Numbered from the stretch's first letter, positions 8,795-18,231 are shown. The stretch: 64,000 nucleotides of DNA from Aquibium microcysteis (GCF_014495845.1 NZ_CP061080.1:3585001-3649000), one strand, 5' to 3'. Numbers and translations: made by a program. The notes: generated by a model not told the origin, from the sequence alone.

Positions 8795-9652
8795 TCACGC
8801 CAGCCAGCGTTTGCGCCGCTTGTAGTGCTTGACGTTCTTGAACGAGCGGCGGCCATCGCCGGCCACGCCGAGATAGAACTCCTTGACGTCCTCGTTGTCG
8901 CGCAGCGCGCTGGCGTCGCCGTCGAGCACGATGCGGCCGGATTCGAGGATGTAGCCGTACTTTGCATAGCGCAGCGCGATGTTGGTGTTCTGCTCGGCCA
9001 GCAGGAAGGACACGCCCTGCTCCTCGTTGAGCTTGCGCACGATCTCGAAGATCTCCTCGACGAGCTGCGGCGCGAGCCCCATCGAGGGTTCGTCGAGCAG
9101 GATCATCTTGGGCCGCGACATCAGCGCCCGGCCGATCGCCGTCATCTGCTGTTCGCCGCCGGACGTGTAGCCGGCCTGGGACGACCGCCTGACGCGCAGG
9201 CGCGGAAAGTAGTCGTAGACCATCTCGAGGTCGCGCTTGATGCCCGCCGACCCGTCGCGGCGCGTAAAGGCGCCCGTGAGCAGGTTCTCCTCCACCGTCA
9301 GGTGGCCGAAGCAGTGGCGGCCCTCCATCACCTGGATGCAGCCGCGCCGCACGAGGTCGTTGGGCGACAGCGCCTCGACGCGGTCGCCTTCGAACTGGAT
9401 GTTGCCCTTGGTGACCACCCCGCGCTCGGCATGCAGGAGGTTGGAGATCGCCTTCAGGGTGGTCGTCTTGCCAGCCCCGTTGGCGCCGAGGAGCGCCACG
9501 ATGCCGCCGCGGGGAACGGTGAGCGACACGCCCTTCAGGACGAGGATCACGTGGTTGTAGATCACCTCGATGTTGTTGACCGCCAGAATGGCGTCCGTCG
9601 CGGTCTCGCGCGCGGGGTCGTGCCCGGTGGCACCCGTGTTTTCGGCTGTCAT
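8795..9652 (-). CDS. livF: ABC transporter ATP-binding protein, LivF type
   Basis: 285 residues from ATG 9652, which has AGGA nine bases upstream; ATG 9658 would leave only three bases. Walker A GANGAGKTT is near residue 60, the signature loop is SGGEQQM, and Walker B is MILLDEPSMGLAP, followed by AEQNTNIAL, the LivF version of the switch loop. The C-terminal extension ends in a basic tail, KHYKRRKRWLA, longer than E. coli LivF. It pairs with LivG (13230-14054) to drive a branched-chain-amino-acid-type importer. It is the last gene of the operon, 67 bases after the binding protein. Confidence 0.92.
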   Translation of the reverse strand: MTAENTGATGHDPARETATDAILAVNNIEVIYNHVILVLKGVSLTVPRGGIVALLGANGAGKTTTLKAISNLLHAERGVVTKGNIQFEGDRVEALSPNDLVRRGCIQVMEGRHCFGHLTVEENLLTGAFTRRDGSAGIKRDLEMVYDYFPRLRVRRSSQAGYTSGGEQQMTAIGRALMSRPKMILLDEPSMGLAPQLVEEIFEIVRKLNEEQGVSFLLAEQNTNIALRYAKYGYILESGRIVLDGDASALRDNEDVKEFYLGVAGDGRRSFKNVKHYKRRKRWLA

Positions 9653-9719
9653 GCGCATCGTTCCTGGAGGAGGGATGGCCCGGCCCGCCGAGGTGGCGGA
9701 CCGGGCGTTTTCAGCTGCG

Positions 9720-11042
9720 TCAGTTCGACAGGCAGGGCTCGGTGCGCTCCGGCCAGGGCGCGTTGGCGGCCTTGTATTCTTCGGCCGCCTTCTCCAGCAT
9801 CGGGCGTACCACCTCGGTCATCGGGGAGAACCAGTCGCCCGACTTCTGCCAGTCCTTGCCGTCCCACTCGACGACATAGACCTGGTGATGGCCGGAGTGA
9901 TCCGCGCAGGACAGTTTGAGCGTGCCCGCGAAGCCTTCCATGCCCATCTCCTTCAGCCGGGCCTCGTCGACGTTGAGGTTCTCGAGCCCCACGCGCATGT
10001 CGGTGGCGTCGATCACCTTCTTGCCCGTCAGTTCCTGCGCGCGGCGGATGCCTTCCGCGATCAGCATCGAATTGTAGACGCCGCGGTTGTAGAGGTTGTC
10101 GGCGAACTTGGCCGGATCGACCTGACTCTTGCCCGCATCGACGACGTACTTCTTGATGTCCTGGATGACCGGATAGTCGCTGCCCACCCCGTGGAAGTTC
10201 AGCGTGCGGTAGCCCTTGGCATCCTCGCCGCCGGCTGCCGCATCGTCATTGCCGCCCGACCACCACACGCCGTAGAACTTGTCCATCGGATAGCGGATCT
10301 TGACGGCTTCCTTGACCGCGGTCGGGTTCATCGCGCCCCAGCCCCACATGATCATGTAGTCCGGACGGTCCCGGCGCACGTTGAGCCACTGCGACGACTG
10401 GTTCTGCATCTCCTTGCCGGGAACCGGATAGAGGGTGAGCTCGAAGCCGTACTGCCTGGAGAAATCCTCCAGCAGCGGGATCGCCTCCTTGCCGTAGCCG
10501 GCGTCGAGGTAGATGTAGCCGATCTTCTTGCCCTTGAGGCTCTCCAGCCCGCCCTCGCGCCGCGCGATGTCGGCGACGATCGCCGAAGCGCCGTCCCAAT
10601 AGGTCGCGGGCGGGTTGAACACCCAGGGGAAGACGTTGCCGACGGCTGCGGCCGACAGGCCATAGGCCATCGACAGCACCGGAATCTTGTCGACCCCCGC
10701 CTTCGGGATGACCTGGAGCGTGATGCCCGTCGAATAGGGCGAGATCACCAGCGGGTTCTTGGCCTTGACCTGCTCGTAGCACTCCACGCCCTTCTGCGTG
10801 TCGTAGCCGGTCTCGCACTCCTCGATGGCGATCCTGACGCCGTTGATACCGCCGTCGCGCTCGTTGAGCATCGTCAGGTAGTCGCTCATGCCGTTGGCGA
10901 TCGGAATGCCCGACCCGGCGAAGGGACCCGTCCGGTAGCTGAACAGCGGCACGTAGACGCTGTCCTCGGCGAAGACGGGCAGCGCCGCCGTCGATGCCAT
11001 GGCGGCGAGGATGCCGCCGGCGATCAGCGATTTCAGTCTCAT
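9720..11042 (-). CDS. ABC transporter substrate-binding protein, LivK/type 1 periplasmic
   Basis: 440 residues with a Sec signal peptide (MRLKSLIAGGILAAMAS, cut near VFAED). The mature protein has the Peripla_BP_6 layout: SYRTGPFAGSGIPIANG binding segment, GINGVRIAIEECETGYD and a two-lobe fold. GGGAGGAA precedes ATG 11042. The substrate cannot be read from sequence; because the operon opens with an acyl-CoA ligase, an aromatic or aliphatic carboxylic acid is as likely as an amino acid (inference). It lies between livM and livF, with a 130-base gap upstream. Confidence 0.9.
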   Translation of the reverse strand: MRLKSLIAGGILAAMASTAALPVFAEDSVYVPLFSYRTGPFAGSGIPIANGMSDYLTMLNERDGGINGVRIAIEECETGYDTQKGVECYEQVKAKNPLVISPYSTGITLQVIPKAGVDKIPVLSMAYGLSAAAVGNVFPWVFNPPATYWDGASAIVADIARREGGLESLKGKKIGYIYLDAGYGKEAIPLLEDFSRQYGFELTLYPVPGKEMQNQSSQWLNVRRDRPDYMIMWGWGAMNPTAVKEAVKIRYPMDKFYGVWWSGGNDDAAAGGEDAKGYRTLNFHGVGSDYPVIQDIKKYVVDAGKSQVDPAKFADNLYNRGVYNSMLIAEGIRRAQELTGKKVIDATDMRVGLENLNVDEARLKEMGMEGFAGTLKLSCADHSGHHQVYVVEWDGKDWQKSGDWFSPMTEVVRPMLEKAAEEYKAANAPWPERTEPCLSN

Positions 11043-11172
11043 GTCGTTCCTCCCGTTGCACTGGCCGCTAGGCCGTGTGTGAGCCTCTTCCTCCAGCAGG
11101 ATCCGGTCGAGGCTCGAAACCCGGATCGTAGGCTGTCGTCCTGCTCGAGCAGGCATTGTTCCGGCGCGGCCC

Positions 11173-12252
11173 TCACGCGTAGGGGAAGGGCCACACCCTG
11201 AGCTTCTCCTTGCCGATCTGCCACAGCCGCGCCAGACCATGCGGCTCCAGGATCAGGAACGCCACGATCAGCGCCCCCACGATCATCGAGGTGATGTGAA
11301 AGGCGGTCTCGGCTGCGATCGGAATTCCGATCAGCGGCGGCCCGGCGCGCAGGATGATCGGCAGCGCCCAGATGAAGGCCGCGCCGAAGAAGCAGCCGAC
11401 GAGCGAGCCCAGCCCGCCCAGGATCGCCATGAACAGGACCTGGAAGGACAGGGTGATGGAAAAGGCCGACGGCTCCGCGGCGCCGAGATAGAAGAACACG
11501 AACATCGCGCCCGCCACCCCGCAGAGATAGGACGAGACGGCGAAGGCCGAGAGCTTGGCGTAAAGCGGGCGAACGCCCATCAGTTCGGCGGCGATGTCCA
11601 TGTCGCGGATCATCATCCACTGCCGCCCGATGCGCCCGCGTAAGAGGTTCTTCACCAGGACGGTGAGCAGGATGACAATGGCGAGCACCGTGAAGTAGCG
11701 CGGCACGCTCCCTGCCGACGCACCCGTGACCATGGTTCCGAACAGGTCCCGGCCGGGCACCTCGATCGCGCCCGAGGCATTGTAGTTGTAGAGCCAGGGG
11801 ATGCGGATGAAGCACCATTCGAGGAAGAACTGCGCCGCCAGCGTCGTCACCGCCAGATAGAGCCCCTTGATCCGCAGCGACGGCAGGCCGAAGATCATGC
11901 CGATACCCGCGGCGGCGAAGCCCGACAGCAGGACGTGCACGACGATCGGGACGTCGGGAAAGATCGTCGTCAGCTTGTAGCAGGCATAGGCGCCGACCCC
12001 CATGAAGCCGCCGGTCCCGAGCGACAGCTGGCCGGCATAGCCCGTCAGGACGTTGAGCCCGATCGTGGCGAGCGCCAGGATGAGGAAGGGGATGGCGATC
12101 GCCGACAGGAAGAAGTCGTTGGCGACGAACGGGACGACGAAGATGGCGACGCCGAGGATGACGGCGACGCCGATGCGGTCCTGCAGGATCGGAAAGACCT
12201 GCTGGTCGGCCGCGTAGGACGTCTTGAACTGCCCTGCCTCGCGATAGAACAT
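11173..12252 (-). CDS. livM: Branched-chain amino acid ABC transporter permease LivM
   Basis: 359 residues starting at ATG 12252 (MFYREAGQFKTSY), with GGGGGAG upstream. About nine or ten hydrophobic helices, with the LivM motif GLNVLTGYAGQLSLG after the second or third helix and SLRIKGLYLAVTTLA. The C terminus is a short cytoplasmic tail. It forms the inner-membrane channel with LivH; the gene starts 14 bases after the livH stop. Confidence 0.94.
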   Translation of the reverse strand: MFYREAGQFKTSYAADQQVFPILQDRIGVAVILGVAIFVVPFVANDFFLSAIAIPFLILALATIGLNVLTGYAGQLSLGTGGFMGVGAYACYKLTTIFPDVPIVVHVLLSGFAAAGIGMIFGLPSLRIKGLYLAVTTLAAQFFLEWCFIRIPWLYNYNASGAIEVPGRDLFGTMVTGASAGSVPRYFTVLAIVILLTVLVKNLLRGRIGRQWMMIRDMDIAAELMGVRPLYAKLSAFAVSSYLCGVAGAMFVFFYLGAAEPSAFSITLSFQVLFMAILGGLGSLVGCFFGAAFIWALPIILRAGPPLIGIPIAAETAFHITSMIVGALIVAFLILEPHGLARLWQIGKEKLRVWPFPYA

Positions 12253-12266
12253 GGCGCCGCTCCCCC

Positions 12267-13220
12267 TCAGACCCGTTCGATGATGCGTTCGCCGAACAGG
12301 CCCTGCGGCCTGAACAGCAGGAAGACCAGCGCGATCATGTAGGCGAGCCAGCTCTCGATGCCGCCGCCGACCAGCGGTCCCCAGTAGATCTCGCCGATCT
12401 TTTCGCCGATGCCGATGATCAGCCCGCCGACGATGGCGCCGGGGACCGAGGTGAAGCCGCCGAGGATCAGCACCGGCAGCGCCTTCAGCGCCACGATCTC
12501 CAGCGCAAAGGAGACGTCGGACCGCGCGCCCCACATGATGCCCGTGGCGAGCGCCACGATGCCGGCCGCGAACCAGACGATCGCCCAGATCTGGTTGAGC
12601 GAGATGCCGACCGACTGGGCCGCCTGGTGATCGTCGGCCACGGCCCGCAGCGCCCGACCGATGCGCGTCTTGTTGAAGAACAGCGCGAGCGCCGCGACCA
12701 TGATGATGGCGATGACGGCGGCCGCGATGTCGATGTGCTGAAGGATGACGAGCCCGCGTTCGCCGATTTCGATCTCGGTCGAGCCGGTGGGCAGGCCGAG
12801 TTCCTCCGTGATCATCTTCTTCGGCTCGCCGCCGAAGACGAACTCGCCGAGACCGATCAGGAAGTAGGTCATGCCGATGGTCGACATCAGCAGGATGATG
12901 TCGGGCTGGTTGACCAGCGGACGCATCACGAAGCGCTCGACGGCGATGGCCAGCACCGCCATGACGCCGATGGCCAGGACCAGCGCCAGGTAGGCCGGCA
13001 CGCCCGCCTCGTGCAGGCCCACGAGGGTGAGGCCGGCGAAGACCACCATGATGCCCTGGGCGAAGTTGAAGACGCCCGAGGCCTTGAAGATGAGGACGAA
13101 GCCGAGCGCGATCAGCGCGTAGAGGACGCCGGCCACGAAGCCTTCCCAGATCACCTGCAGCAGGAAGTCCGGCATGTCCGCCATCTGGACGAAGGGGTCG
13201 ACGAAGATCTGGTAGAGCAC
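12267..13220 (-). CDS. livH: Branched-chain amino acid ABC transporter permease LivH
   Basis: 317 residues starting at a GTG (13220) that is preceded by GGAGGGG. About eight transmembrane helices; the LivH signature GVLYALIALGFVLIFKASGV and FNFAQGIMVVFAG is near residues 30-60, and the EAA-like loop NKTRIGRALRAVADD is in the middle. Partner permease of LivM. It follows livG with a nine-base gap. Confidence 0.94.
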   Translation of the reverse strand: MLYQIFVDPFVQMADMPDFLLQVIWEGFVAGVLYALIALGFVLIFKASGVFNFAQGIMVVFAGLTLVGLHEAGVPAYLALVLAIGVMAVLAIAVERFVMRPLVNQPDIILLMSTIGMTYFLIGLGEFVFGGEPKKMITEELGLPTGSTEIEIGERGLVILQHIDIAAAVIAIIMVAALALFFNKTRIGRALRAVADDHQAAQSVGISLNQIWAIVWFAAGIVALATGIMWGARSDVSFALEIVALKALPVLILGGFTSVPGAIVGGLIIGIGEKIGEIYWGPLVGGGIESWLAYMIALVFLLFRPQGLFGERIIERV

Positions 13221-13229
13221 GGTCCCCTC

Positions 13230-14054
13230 CTAGTGCGAAACGCCGAGATAGGCGTCGATGACGTCCTGACTGGACTTGACCTCGTCGGGCGTGCCGTCGC
13301 CGATCTTGCGGCCGTAATCCAGCACCACCACCCGGTCGGAGATGTCCATCACCACGCCCATGTCGTGCTCGATCAACGCGATCGTCGTGCCGAACTGGGC
13401 GTTGACGTCGAGGATGAAGCGGCTCATGTCCTCCTTCTCCTCGAGATTCATCCCCGCCATGGGCTCGTCGAGAAGCAGAAGCGATGGCTCGGCCGCCAGC
13501 GCACGTCCCAGTTCCACCCGCTTCTGCAGGCCGTAGGGCAGCCGCCCCACCGGCGTCTTGCGGATGTGCTGGATCTCGAGGAAATCGATGATCTCCTCCA
13601 CCTTGCGCCGGTTGTCGATCTCCTCCCGCAGCGCGGGCCCGTAGTAGATCAGCTGCCAGAAGAAATTGCGGTGCATGGCGAGCGTCCGGCCGGCCATGAT
13701 GTTGTCGAGCGTCGACATGCCCTTGAACAGCGCCACGTTCTGGAATGTCCGCGCGATGCCGGACGCGGCGGCCTCGTAGGGTGCGATCTTCTGGCGCTCC
13801 TTGCCGCGGAACACGATCGAGCCTTCCTGCGGCGTGTAGAAGCCGTTGATGACGTTGAGCATCGAGGTCTTGCCGGCGCCGTTCGGACCGATGATCGCTC
13901 GGATCTCGCCCTTGCGGATGTCGAAGGAGATGTCGCTGATCGCCTTCACGCCGCCGAAGCGCAGCGACACGTTGCGCACGTCGAGCAGGACGTCGCCCTT
14001 GGCAATGCCGTCGGCGTCCGGGAGCGTTGCCCGGGGATCGACGTGACTGTTCAT
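13230..14054 (-). CDS. livG: ABC transporter ATP-binding protein, LivG type
   Basis: 274 residues. Walker A GPNGAGKTS near residue 56, the Q-loop region ARTFQNVALF, a signature region LPYGLQKRVELGRAL typical of LivG proteins that travel with acyl-CoA ligases, Walker B LLLLDEPMAGM, and the H-loop LIEHDMGVVMDISDRVVVLD. The ATG overlaps the stop of the upstream ligase gene by four bases (14051-14054), so the two are translationally coupled and belong to one operon. Confidence 0.94.
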   Translation of the reverse strand: MNSHVDPRATLPDADGIAKGDVLLDVRNVSLRFGGVKAISDISFDIRKGEIRAIIGPNGAGKTSMLNVINGFYTPQEGSIVFRGKERQKIAPYEAAASGIARTFQNVALFKGMSTLDNIMAGRTLAMHRNFFWQLIYYGPALREEIDNRRKVEEIIDFLEIQHIRKTPVGRLPYGLQKRVELGRALAAEPSLLLLDEPMAGMNLEEKEDMSRFILDVNAQFGTTIALIEHDMGVVMDISDRVVVLDYGRKIGDGTPDEVKSSQDVIDAYLGVSH

Positions 14055-16036
14055 TCTGCGGCCTCCCTCACGGGTGCGGCGGCGACGCCGAAGACCGGAG
14101 CGTCGACGATGCGCACCGTCGCCCGGACACGTCCCTTTCGGCCGTCCTCGAACGTCATTTCCGTCTCCACGTATTTCTCGGTCGAGCCGTCGTAGAGCGC
14201 TTCGATCAGTTCCCCGTAGCGCTCGGCGATGAAGGACCGCCGGACCTTCTGCGTGCGCGTCAGTTCGCCGTCGTCCGCGTCGAGTTCCTTGTGCAGGACG
14301 AGGAAGCGGCGGATCTGCGAGGCCGCCATCATGGGCTCCTGCGCGAGCTTGCGGTTCGCCGCTTCGACGTGGCTGCCGACGATCCGGTAGACCTCGGGAT
14401 GGTTGGCGAGTTCCTGGTAGGAGGCGTAGGAGACATTGTTGCGCTCCGCCCAGCTACCAACCGACTGAAGATCGATGTTGATGAAGGCCGCGCAGAAGTC
14501 GCGCCCGTCGCCGAAGGCGACCGCTTCCTTGATGTCGGGAAAGAACTTGAGCGTGTTCTCGACGTATTTGGGGGCGAAGAGTCCGCCGGTCCTGAGCCGG
14601 CCGACGTCCTTCGCGCGATCGATGATCTTGAGGTGCCCCTCCGGGTCGATGAAGCCCGCATCGCCCGTGTGGACCCAGCCGTCCGGCGTCTTGGTGGCGC
14701 GCGTGGCCTCCTCGTTCTTGTAGTATCCGACGAAAGTGCCTTCGGACCGGTACAGCACCTCGCCGCTATCGGCGATCCTGAGTTCCACGCCAGGAGAGGG
14801 AACGCCCACCGTGTCGGCGCGGATGTTGCCGTCCGGCTGCGCGGTGATGTAGACGCAGGCCTCAGTCTGCCCGTAAAGCTGTTTGAGGTTGAGCCCGATC
14901 GACCGGTAGAAGCGGAACAGCTCCGGCCCGATCGCCTCGCCGGCGGTGTAGGCGACCCTCAGCCGCGTCATGCCCATCCGGTTCTTCAGCGGCCCATAGA
15001 CGAGAATCTCGCCGAGGAAATACCGGACCCGGTCGAGCAGCCCCACCGGCTCGCCGTTCAGGATCTTCTCTCCCACCTTTCGGGCATGCGCGAGATAGTG
15101 GTCGAACATCCGCTTCTTCAGCCGTCCGGCGTCCTCCATCCGCACCATCAGAGCGGTGAGCAGACCTTCGAAGACACGCGGCGGCGCGAAGAAGTAGGTC
15201 GGAGCGATCTCCCGTCGATCTTCCGTCACGGTTTCCGGGCTCTCCGGACAGGAGACGCAGAAGCCTGCCGTATAGGATTGCGTATAGGAGAAGACGTGGT
15301 CGCCGACCCAGGCCAGCGGCAGGTAGGCGATGATGTCCTCGTCGGGTCCGAGCCTGTCGAAGGCGTTGCCGTGCAGCGCCGACTTCACGAGGTTGTCGTT
15401 GGACAGCATCACGCCCTTCGGCCGTCCCGTCGTCCCGGACGTATACAGGATGACGCCGAGATCGCCGCCGCTGCCCTGATCCACCGAGGCCTGCCATGTC
15501 GCGAGGGCGTCCGGCGACGTGTCGATGGCCGTCTTCCCCCTTTCCTGCACCTCCTCGAATCCGTGCAGGTGCGTGTGGTCGTAGTCGCGCAGACCGCGCG
15601 TCTCGTCGTAGACGATCTCCTTCAGGGACGGCACTTTCTCGGCGATCGAAAGAAGCTTGTCGACCTGCTCCTGGTCCTCGACCACGGCGAAGCGAACTTC
15701 GGCGTGGTCGAGCACGTAGGCGATCTCCTCCGCGACCGAATCGGCATAGACCGGGACCGGGATGGCGCCGAGAGACTGGATCGCGGCGAAACTCCAGTAG
15801 AGCCGCGGCCGGTTCGACCCGACCACCGCGACCTTGTCGCCCCGCTTCAGGCCGATCGCCGAGAGCCCGATGGCGAAGCGGCGCACCTCCTCGAGCTGCT
15901 GCCTCCACGTCCAGCCCTGCCAGATGCCGAGGTCCTTGTGCCGCATGGCGGGACGATCGGCGTAACGCTCGGCGTTCAGCACGAGGTATTTCGGAAATGT
16001 ATCGAGCATGGTGCCGGCTTTAGCCTTGGCAAGCAT
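14051..16036 (-). CDS. Long-chain-type acyl-CoA ligase (AMP-binding)
   Basis: 661 residues from ATG 16036, with GGAGGAA upstream; a second in-frame ATG lies at 16009. The AMP-binding P-loop is YTSGTTGRPKGVMLSN, the A5-like region is QLYGQTEACVYITAQ, and the ATPase motif is GWVHTGDAG, followed by IDRAKD. The length and the linker match the FadD15/ACSL-like group of long ligases. It activates a carboxylic acid to its CoA thioester at the inner face of the membrane. Being first in a liv operon and overlapping livG suggests that the imported acid is captured as CoA ester, as proposed for similar rhizobial and aromatic-degrading clusters (inference). Confidence 0.9.
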   Translation of the reverse strand: MLAKAKAGTMLDTFPKYLVLNAERYADRPAMRHKDLGIWQGWTWRQQLEEVRRFAIGLSAIGLKRGDKVAVVGSNRPRLYWSFAAIQSLGAIPVPVYADSVAEEIAYVLDHAEVRFAVVEDQEQVDKLLSIAEKVPSLKEIVYDETRGLRDYDHTHLHGFEEVQERGKTAIDTSPDALATWQASVDQGSGGDLGVILYTSGTTGRPKGVMLSNDNLVKSALHGNAFDRLGPDEDIIAYLPLAWVGDHVFSYTQSYTAGFCVSCPESPETVTEDRREIAPTYFFAPPRVFEGLLTALMVRMEDAGRLKKRMFDHYLAHARKVGEKILNGEPVGLLDRVRYFLGEILVYGPLKNRMGMTRLRVAYTAGEAIGPELFRFYRSIGLNLKQLYGQTEACVYITAQPDGNIRADTVGVPSPGVELRIADSGEVLYRSEGTFVGYYKNEEATRATKTPDGWVHTGDAGFIDPEGHLKIIDRAKDVGRLRTGGLFAPKYVENTLKFFPDIKEAVAFGDGRDFCAAFINIDLQSVGSWAERNNVSYASYQELANHPEVYRIVGSHVEAANRKLAQEPMMAASQIRRFLVLHKELDADDGELTRTQKVRRSFIAERYGELIEALYDGSTEKYVETEMTFEDGRKGRVRATVRIVDAPVFGVAAAPVREAAE

Positions 16037-16338
16037 CTCCAGCGTTCCTCCCGGGACCCCGCCTTGTTGTCCGGCAGTTGGTCCGATGTTTATGACCCGG
16101 CATGTCCCCGCATGCAAGTTGGCTGTGCAACCATGCCGCGCCCGATGCGCTCCTGCCCCTGGGCGGCGGGACATCTCCCATGACCGACGCTCCCATGTCG
16201 CACCCCCGGAAGCAACTTCGCGATTGACAGACGCAGGTGCCTTTGCTCTGCTAGCGATGCGCCCTTCGCGCCGGCCAACACCCTGAAATCATTGTTTTCG
16301 GTTCACCGCGCGACCCTTCGGCGGGTCGTCCGCGCCGA
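16037..16338. other. Intergenic region upstream of the acyl-CoA ligase-liv operon
   Basis: 302 bases between the ligase start and the end of the Crp/Fnr gene, both on the minus strand. It must contain the operon promoter. I see a GC-rich stretch with short inverted repeats (GCATG copies around 16100-16112) but no convincing -35/-10 pair, operator or small gene. Confidence 0.5.
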
Positions 16339-17016
16339 TCAGGATTCGTAGCGTTTCAGGGTTTCGAGATCGATCACCCGGATACGGCCGTGCTCCAGGG
16401 CAATCAGCTTCTCGTCGGCCAGTTCCTGCAGCGAACGGTTGGCGACCGCCCTCGACACGCCGGCGAGCAGCCCGAGTTCCTCCTGCGAAATCGCGATCTC
16501 GGTGCGGACATGGGGATAGAGCACCGGGTTGAAGAACCACGACAGGTGACGGGCCACCCGCGCGCGAGGGCCGAGGATGCGGTCATGCTCGATGGTGGCG
16601 ATGAACTGTCCGACCCGCTCGTTCAGCTGGCGCACGAGGAAGCGGTTGAACCCCTTGCTGTTTTCGTAGAGCCAGTCGAACGTGCCCCGGTTGAGCATGG
16701 CCAGGCGCGTCTCGCGGATGGCGACCACGTCGTACTGGCGCGGCTCGCCCTTCAGCACGGACCCTTCTCCGAACCAGCTTCCGGTGGTGACGCCTGCGAA
16801 GGTCATCGGCTTGCCGCCGCGCGAAATTGCCGACACCTTCACGAGACCTTCGAGCACGCCGGTCCAGTAGTCGAGCCTGTCGCCGCGGTGGCAGACATAG
16901 GCGCCTTTCGCGAAGCTGCGCTCGGTGAGGCCCCGCGCAGCGCGCTCGATCTCGTCCTCGGTCAGCTCGCTGGCCCAGATGGCGGTGCGTACGGTCTCTT
17001 CGCGTGGGTTCATCAT
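16339..17016 (-). CDS. Crp/Fnr family transcriptional regulator
   Basis: 225 residues. N-terminal cyclic-nucleotide-binding beta-roll (about residues 20-140, with VCHRGDRLDYWTGVLEGLVKVS and GSWFGEGSVLKGEPRQYDVVA), dimerisation helix and a C-terminal HTH (ISQEELGLLAGVSRAVANRSLQEL, shown here in two parts: ISQEELGLLAG and VSRAVANRSLQEL). There is no N-terminal cysteine set for an Fe-S cluster, so it is not FNR-like. The ATGATG start is at 17016/17013. It lies 100 bases downstream of the FeeM-like gene on the same strand and 300 bases upstream of the ligase-liv operon, either of which may be its target. Confidence 0.9.
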   Translation of the reverse strand: MMNPREETVRTAIWASELTEDEIERAARGLTERSFAKGAYVCHRGDRLDYWTGVLEGLVKVSAISRGGKPMTFAGVTTGSWFGEGSVLKGEPRQYDVVAIRETRLAMLNRGTFDWLYENSKGFNRFLVRQLNERVGQFIATIEHDRILGPRARVARHLSWFFNPVLYPHVRTEIAISQEELGLLAGVSRAVANRSLQELADEKLIALEHGRIRVIDLETLKRYES

Positions 17017-17116
17017 GCCTCATCGCCGGCGCCGTTCCGGACGGGGCGCTGCCAGGCAAGCTTATGCCTCTCCACCGCTGCGATACAAGCCGACGGATGA
17101 CCGCCGGCGGGTCCGC

Positions 17117-17893
17117 TCAGGCGGCGTTCTTCAGATAGCGCGCCGTCGGCAGAATCGTCAGCGATCCCACCTCGCCTTTCGCGGCGCGCCCGAACAGCAG
17201 GCGACGCTCCAACGCTGTCGACCGGAAGAACGGAAACCGTTCCAGCGTCGGCTGCATGTTGGTGGCGCAGGGGGAGTCGTAGAGCATCACGTTGACCGTG
17301 AACGACGGATGCGGTCGCGGATCGCCGACCTGTTCGGCTCCGAACACGCGCTTGTAGAAAGCCGTATGATCGTTGCGGATGACGCAGATGCAGCTGGTGG
17401 TATCGAAATAGGTGTTGGCGACCACCGCAAGCCGCAGAGTCACGTAGGGAAGCGCGCGATAGACGGTCGCGTAGTAGGGGTCCGCGGCGAACATCGTCGG
17501 GTTGATGAAGGTCTCGCCCCGCTCCAGCCGCGGTGCGATGACGTCTCCGAACACGTCCATGACGGACGAATAGGGCATCTCCCGAGTCAGGTGATGGAGC
17601 CGGACCGTGCTCACCAGTTCGTTGTCGAGCCACACGCCGAACCGGTAGCAGTTGGGCGATTCGTCGTAGCGGTCCGTCGTCGTGCGTTCGGCCGTCGTGG
17701 GTACCGTGCCGTGGTTTCTGTAGGCCTTATAGCGAAGCCGGTAGACTGCCTCGAGATCCTCGCCCTTCTCGCAGCGCCTGTACTCGGCACGCTCCAGCAG
17801 TGCCGCTACGCTGTCTGCGAAGGCCGAGCCTCCGACGTTCCGCACCAGAGCGGTGGGCCGTTCGAGTTTGCCGCTCTCCACTGCCACGGTCAT
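17117..17893 (-). CDS. FeeM-like N-acyl amino acid synthase / autoinducer synthase-fold acyltransferase
   Basis: 258 residues. The central part follows the GNAT-like N-acyl amino acid synthase FeeM pattern: VYRLRYKAY near residue 50, then TDRYDESPNCYRFGVWLD (acceptor/acyl-chain region), ELVSTVRLHHLT as the beta strand lining the pocket, and ERGETFINPTMF. The C-terminal half has TLRLAVVANTYFDTTSCIC and YKRVFGAEQVGDPRP, like LuxI-fold enzymes that join acyl-ACP or acyl-CoA to an amino acid. The product is unknown. It lies between a Crp/Fnr regulator and a GGDEF-EAL protein. The 338-base region upstream is its promoter region. Confidence 0.72.
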   Translation of the reverse strand: MTVAVESGKLERPTALVRNVGGSAFADSVAALLERAEYRRCEKGEDLEAVYRLRYKAYRNHGTVPTTAERTTTDRYDESPNCYRFGVWLDNELVSTVRLHHLTREMPYSSVMDVFGDVIAPRLERGETFINPTMFAADPYYATVYRALPYVTLRLAVVANTYFDTTSCICVIRNDHTAFYKRVFGAEQVGDPRPHPSFTVNVMLYDSPCATNMQPTLERFPFFRSTALERRLLFGRAAKGEVGSLTILPTARYLKNAA

Positions 17894-18231
17894 TTCGCCT
17901 GGTCCCCGTACACGTGTTGCCTGCCTGAAACGTACCCTAAGGTTGCGCGCAGTAAAGCTGAAACTTCGTCCGACTTCGTTTACCTTCCGTTAACCTTAAT
18001 GCGGGGCGCCTTCAATGCCGGTGGTCGGACTTTTCAATCCTGGAGTGTGCCTCGGTGGAGACCTTGTCGTGAGTGGGGGGTGCCGGGTGCGGCCTCCCGG
18101 CGGATGCAGGCCGGCGCAGCGGCGCCTTCCGCAAGGGCGGAGCGACTTCGGATCATGGGGCCGGCAAAGGCCGCGACGGATGGCGGACCCGGTTTCCCGA
18201 GGCGCTGGAAGCGGACGGACCTGACGGTCGG
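17894..18231. other. Intergenic region upstream of the FeeM-like gene
   Basis: 338 bases between the FeeM-like gene start and the stop of the GGDEF-EAL gene. The part nearest the FeeM-like gene (about 17920-18005) is less GC-rich, with TTTACCTTCCGTTAACCTTAA, and is the likely promoter. The rest is GC-rich, shows no strong terminator hairpin, and the small open frame in it has no supporting features. Confidence 0.5.
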
